A program made the position numbers and the translations under genes. From the NCBI GenBank assembly GCA_000402295.1, contig AQRW01000186.1, positions 1-8,714 of the forward strand: a DNA stretch of 8,714 nt, written 5' to 3'. The first letter of the stretch is position 1; each line of letters opens with the position of its first letter. Origin of the DNA: Candidatus Aerophobus profundus SCGC AAA252-L23 (lineage in GTDB: Bacteria > Aerophobota > Aerophobia > Aerophobales > Aerophobaceae). The notes beneath the pieces are model-generated. The model was not told the origin of the DNA, did not search any database, and saw only the letters and a program-made list of their open reading frames with translations. Of this stretch, positions 6,643-8,714 are shown one piece after another.

Positions 6643-6698
6643 GGTAGCCGCAGGCTTTAGCCTGCGTTTATTGGCGCAAGTTAAAACTTGCGGCTACC
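6643..6698. repeat. BIME-like unit: two head-to-head REP-like hairpins
   Basis: A 56-bp unit bounded by a 10-bp inverted repeat (GGTAGCCGCA at 6643-6652, TGCGGCTACC at 6689-6698). Inside are a forward hairpin CGCAGGC-TTTA-GCCTGCG (6649-6666, GTAG at 6644) and an inverted hairpin CGCAAG..CTTGCG (6675-6692, followed by CTAC). A GTAG tetranucleotide at the foot of a short GC-rich stem, with copies in opposite orientation, is the hallmark of REP/BIME elements mobilised by RAYT (Y1 TnpA-REP) transposases. No such transposase is in the window, so the link is by analogy. On the minus strand both hairpins would lie in the operon leader. Confidence 0.8.
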
Positions 6699-6710
6699 AT
6701 GGCCCCTTTT

Positions 6711-6737
6711 GCGCAAGTTAAAACTTGCGGCTACCAT
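6711..6737 (-). repeat. Extra inverted REP-like copy, tandem with the preceding one
   Basis: This 27-nt segment (GCGCAAGTTAAAACTTGCGG then CTACCAT) is identical to 6674-6700, giving a 37-bp period. It contains the CGCAAGTT/AACTTGCG palindrome and a CTAC foot, that is, a GTAG-headed hairpin on the minus strand. Perfect identity over 27 nt points to recent tandem duplication. Confidence 0.75.
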
Positions 6738-6786
6738 CTCTTTCCCATCAATGAACAAAATTTATCCATAGATGGTTGTTCTCTCC

Positions 6787-6803
6787 CTGGTGTGGAACAC
6801 CAG
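6787..6803. repeat. Perfect 7-bp inverted repeat in the operon leader
   Basis: CTGGTGT at 6787-6793 and ACACCAG at 6797-6803 flank GGA. It lacks the GTAG head, so it is a different element from the REP-like hairpins. It starts about 33 nt downstream of the predicted operon transcription start and could be a leader hairpin or a regulator site. No U-run follows on either strand. Confidence 0.45.
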
Positions 6804-6842
6804 ACAAGCCCCATATTAGTTTATTAAAAGTGAACAATGTTT

Positions 6843-6871
6843 ATTATACTAGTACAGTAAAATTAAGTCAA
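6843..6871 (-). promoter_or_regulatory. Predicted sigma-70 promoter of the aminotransferase/transporter operon
   Basis: On the minus strand, TTGACT (6871-6866) and a perfect TATAAT (6848-6843) are separated by exactly 17 bases, 11 of 12 to consensus. Transcription would start near 6836, leaving a leader of about 340 nt before the aminotransferase ATG that passes through the 6787-6803 hairpin and the REP-like cluster. The -35 box belongs to copy 2 of the 37-nt direct repeat while the -10 lies outside it. It is the best promoter match I see in the window. Its use is unproven. Confidence 0.6.
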
Positions 6872-6903
6872 CTAACTTTTACAGAAAGAAATTGGTAGCC
6901 GCA
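6867..6903. repeat. 37-nt direct repeat, copy 2
   Basis: Partner of 6562-6598, two mismatches over 37 nt, 305 bp away in the same orientation. It overlaps the -35 box of the predicted operon promoter and runs into the degenerate BIME-like unit starting at 6894. Together the copies bracket most of the repeat cluster. Confidence 0.85.
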
Positions 6904-6949
6904 TGCTTTAGCCTGCGTTTATTTGCGCGACTTGAAACTTGCGGCTACC
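6894..6949. repeat. Degenerate BIME-like unit
   Basis: This 56-bp unit aligns without gaps to 6643-6698 with 5 mismatches. The outer inverted repeat GGTAGCCGCA/TGCGGCTACC is intact. The left hairpin has one unpaired position (CGCATGC against GCCTGCG) and the right hairpin has two changed arm positions. It lies upstream of the predicted operon promoter and so outside its leader. It is probably an older copy that no longer folds as well. Confidence 0.75.
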
Positions 6950-7108
6950 AAGACAACCACAGCTTAAAGGTGAAGTCGGTGATTATTCAGATTAATCTTT
7001 CTCTTGCTGACTCGGAATACTTCTTAATCGAAGGATAGGCTTAGTCAAAGGTATTCTGAGAGACGAGATAGGGTGAGTTTCCTGCAAAAGTTGAGTATCA
7101 AGTGATAA

Positions 7109-7136
7109 TTGACTTTCCCGGGCGTTACATTAGGAT
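7109..7136 (+). promoter_or_regulatory. Weak candidate promoter for comEC
   Basis: TTGACT (7109-7114) and TAGGAT (7131-7136) are 16 bases apart, 9 of 12 to consensus. The predicted start, near 7143, would leave only about 10 nt before the ATG, almost too short to carry the weak AGGGAA at 7140-7145. A small palindrome TATCA-AG-TGATA (7096-7107) abuts the -35. I rate this as possible only. The rest of 6950-7108 shows nothing I can name. Confidence 0.25.
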
Positions 7137-7153
7137 GTTAGGGAATTGTTACC

Positions 7154-8714
7154 ATGAACAAGCCTATATTTGGCCTTACTTTATTTTTTATCGGGGGAAT
7201 CATTTTGGGAAGATACCTTTTCCTGCCCCCGGTCTACCTTTACGTTGCTCTTCTTGCCCTTCTTGGTCTGGCTGTTCTCCTTTATTTTAGGGGCCTAAGT
7301 CAAATTCTTACCCCACTGCTGTTCTCTTTTGTTTTCTTGCTGGGAGCACTTCATTTTATCGTCTCCTATTATCCCTCTGCTGATAACGTAATCAACTTTG
7401 CTCCCTCGCAGCACTCCGTTGAACTTACCGGAAGAATAGTCAATCAGCCTCGTCTCAGGCCAGGAAAAAATCCCCGGATGACTTTTATTTTGGAGGCAGA
7501 AAAAATATTTGATCAACAAGAGAGTTTTTCTTCCCTGTCAGAAGAAAATAATGGTTCTTCCTCAGTCTATCCCGTAAAAGGACGAGTATGGGTAGTTAGC
7601 TTCTATCCTTATAAATACTATAATTATGGAGATAGGGTAACTTTTAAGACTAAACTTAGGATTCCTTCAGGTGCCCAAGAGGAAGGTGAATTTGACTGGA
7701 GAAAATACCTTTCCTACCAGGGCATCTGGACTGAGGCTGCTACCGGGAGAATAACGGTACGGAAGGGAAAAAAGGGAAATCTTCTTCTTTCCCTGGCCTA
7801 CCGAGAGAGAAATCGGATGACTGACATAATTAATCATACTCTTCCTCTTCCTTCCTCGGCTATTCTTAAGGGTATTATCTTAGGAGATCAAGAATCTCTT
7901 CCTCCTGAGGTTCTCTCAGATTTTCGTCGAACGGGAACTGCCCATATTTTAGTGGTAAGTGGGCTTCATGTAGGACTGGTCCTTTTGATCATTTTTCTCC
8001 TCTTCAAAACCATAGGTCTGCCGACTAAGTGGGCCACTATTCTTTCTCTTCCCCTTCTTTTCTATTATGCCCTGCTCACTGGACTGAGAGCTCCAGTGCT
8101 CCGGGCAACTTTGATGGCTTCAATTGTTTTGGTAGCTTACCTTCTCAACCGGGAAACTCCTTTATTGGTCATACTGTCTCTGGCCGCTTTATTTATCTTG
8201 ATTTTCAGACCCATAAGTCTTTTTACGGTGAGTTTTCAACTTTCGTTTATTACTGTGGCCGGGATTGTTTACCTTACTCCTCAATTGGAGAAAATGTTAG
8301 AGATGCTGCCTTTGTGGATAGGCCGTTCTCTGGCGGTCTCTCTGGCGGCTCAACTTTCTATTCTCCCTTTATTAGCCTATTATTTTCAGCAGCTTCCCTT
8401 GATTGGACTGGTGGCTAATCTGACTATTATTCCTACTATAACCATTATTTTGGCTCTGGGATTTTTGACTCTGGGATTAGCTCTAATAAGTCTTCCTGCA
8501 GCCCAAATTATTGCCAATACCAACTGGCTTGTCCTTAGTGGTCTGAGCAAGCTGGTACATTTTCTTTCTTTCTCTTTCTCCCCGGTGCTTTCTTCTCTGG
8601 TTTGTCCTCAAGTAGGTTTTTTTTCTTTCTGGCTTCTTTTAGTGTACTATGCTGTCTTAATTATCTTCATCTATTATTTATTTAAAAGACTATCTCGGGC
8701 GATAAGTTCTTCTC
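7154..8714 (+). CDS. comEC: ComEC/Rec2 competence DNA-uptake channel (3' end beyond window)
   Basis: Polytopic inner-membrane channel that passes single-stranded DNA into the cytoplasm during natural transformation. 520 codons are present without a stop. Residues 1-75 hold two or three membrane helices. About 88-200 form the soluble DUF4131/OB-like region, ending in the typical GEFDWRKYLSYQGI (178-191). The Competence domain follows: LKGIILGD (238-245), RRTGTAHILVVSGLHVG (258-274, the ComEC signature with H272), GLRAPVLRA (310-318), FQLSF (361-365) and about ten helices to residue 510. The C-terminal metallo-beta-lactamase-like domain of many homologues (about 750-800 aa) would lie past the edge. 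ATG 7154 is the first start after an in-frame TAG at 7139-7141, with only a weak AGGGAA 8 nt upstream. It is divergent from the sugar operon and probably unrelated in function. comEA and other com genes are not visible. Confidence 0.93.
   Translation, partial: MNKPIFGLTLFFIGGIILGRYLFLPPVYLYVALLALLGLAVLLYFRGLSQILTPLLFSFVFLLGALHFIVSYYPSADNVINFAPSQHSVELTGRIVNQPRLRPGKNPRMTFILEAEKIFDQQESFSSLSEENNGSSSVYPVKGRVWVVSFYPYKYYNYGDRVTFKTKLRIPSGAQEEGEFDWRKYLSYQGIWTEAATGRITVRKGKKGNLLLSLAYRERNRMTDIINHTLPLPSSAILKGIILGDQESLPPEVLSDFRRTGTAHILVVSGLHVGLVLLIIFLLFKTIGLPTKWATILSLPLLFYYALLTGLRAPVLRATLMASIVLVAYLLNRETPLLVILSLAALFILIFRPISLFTVSFQLSFITVAGIVYLTPQLEKMLEMLPLWIGRSLAVSLAAQLSILPLLAYYFQQLPLIGLVANLTIIPTITIILALGFLTLGLALISLPAAQIIANTNWLVLSGLSKLVHFLSFSFSPVLSSLVCPQVGFFSFWLLLVYYAVLIIFIYYLFKRLSRAISSS

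Noticed and set aside
6590..6950. Regularly spaced palindromic repeats that might suggest a CRISPR array
   Set aside because: Units differ in orientation, spacing and sequence, and there are no uniform spacers or cas genes. The GTAG-hairpin arrangement fits REP/BIME elements better.
7102..7290. 62-codon plus-strand frame at the comEC start
   Set aside because: It overlaps the comEC N-terminus out of frame. The comEC frame starting at 7154 has clear family motifs and stays open for 520 codons.
8029..8418. 129-codon plus-strand frame inside comEC
   Set aside because: It is out of frame with the conserved Competence-domain motifs at 7931-8110 and shows no recognisable family.

Overview
The window holds a six-gene minus-strand cluster that looks like a carbohydrate import and processing operon. 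A 661-bp repeat-rich intergenic region separates it from a divergent plus-strand comEC gene that runs off the right edge. The organism is a bacterium of moderate GC with dense gene packing, and I cannot name a lineage. ComEC is a bacterial DNA-uptake channel. The solute-binding protein has a plain type I signal peptide with no lipobox cysteine, which hints at a diderm cell because monoderm binding proteins are usually lipoproteins. GTAG-headed hairpin repeats of this kind are, from memory, common in genomes of uncultured anaerobic bacteria, but I did not use them for taxonomy.

Reading the operon in its direction of transcription (right to left): a DegT/DnrJ/EryC1/StrS-family PLP aminotransferase (6492-5092); a degenerate amidohydrolase-2 paralogue that has lost most metal-site residues (5019-4213); an intact amidohydrolase-2 enzyme overlapping it by ATGA (4216-3401); a family 1 extracellular sugar-binding protein (3270 or 3315 to 1843); and two MalF/MalG-type permeases (1776-895 and 891-64). 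A further reading frame may begin at 48 and leave the left edge. No ABC ATPase is present. The parts fit uptake of a sugar-like molecule, hydrolysis, lactone opening or decarboxylation by the intact amidohydrolase, and amino-group chemistry by the DegT protein. The substrate is unknown. The pairing of an intact and an apparently dead amidohydrolase in translationally coupled genes is the most unusual point.

The intergenic region (6493-7153) contains REP-like elements: GTAG followed by a short GC-rich hairpin, arranged head-to-head as BIME-like units at 6643-6698 and, degraded, at 6894-6949, with extra single copies. A 37-nt direct repeat (2 mismatches) lies at 6562-6598 and 6867-6903. The second copy supplies the -35 box of a near-consensus sigma-70 promoter (TTGACT-N17-TATAAT) pointing into the operon, which would give a leader of about 340 nt passing through the hairpins. 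From about 6950 to 7090 I see nothing specific. A weak candidate promoter for comEC lies at 7109-7136.

Within the operon, a perfect 15-bp stem-loop lies between the binding-protein gene and the permeases, and the first permease has no visible Shine-Dalgarno. Both would favour more binding protein than permease.
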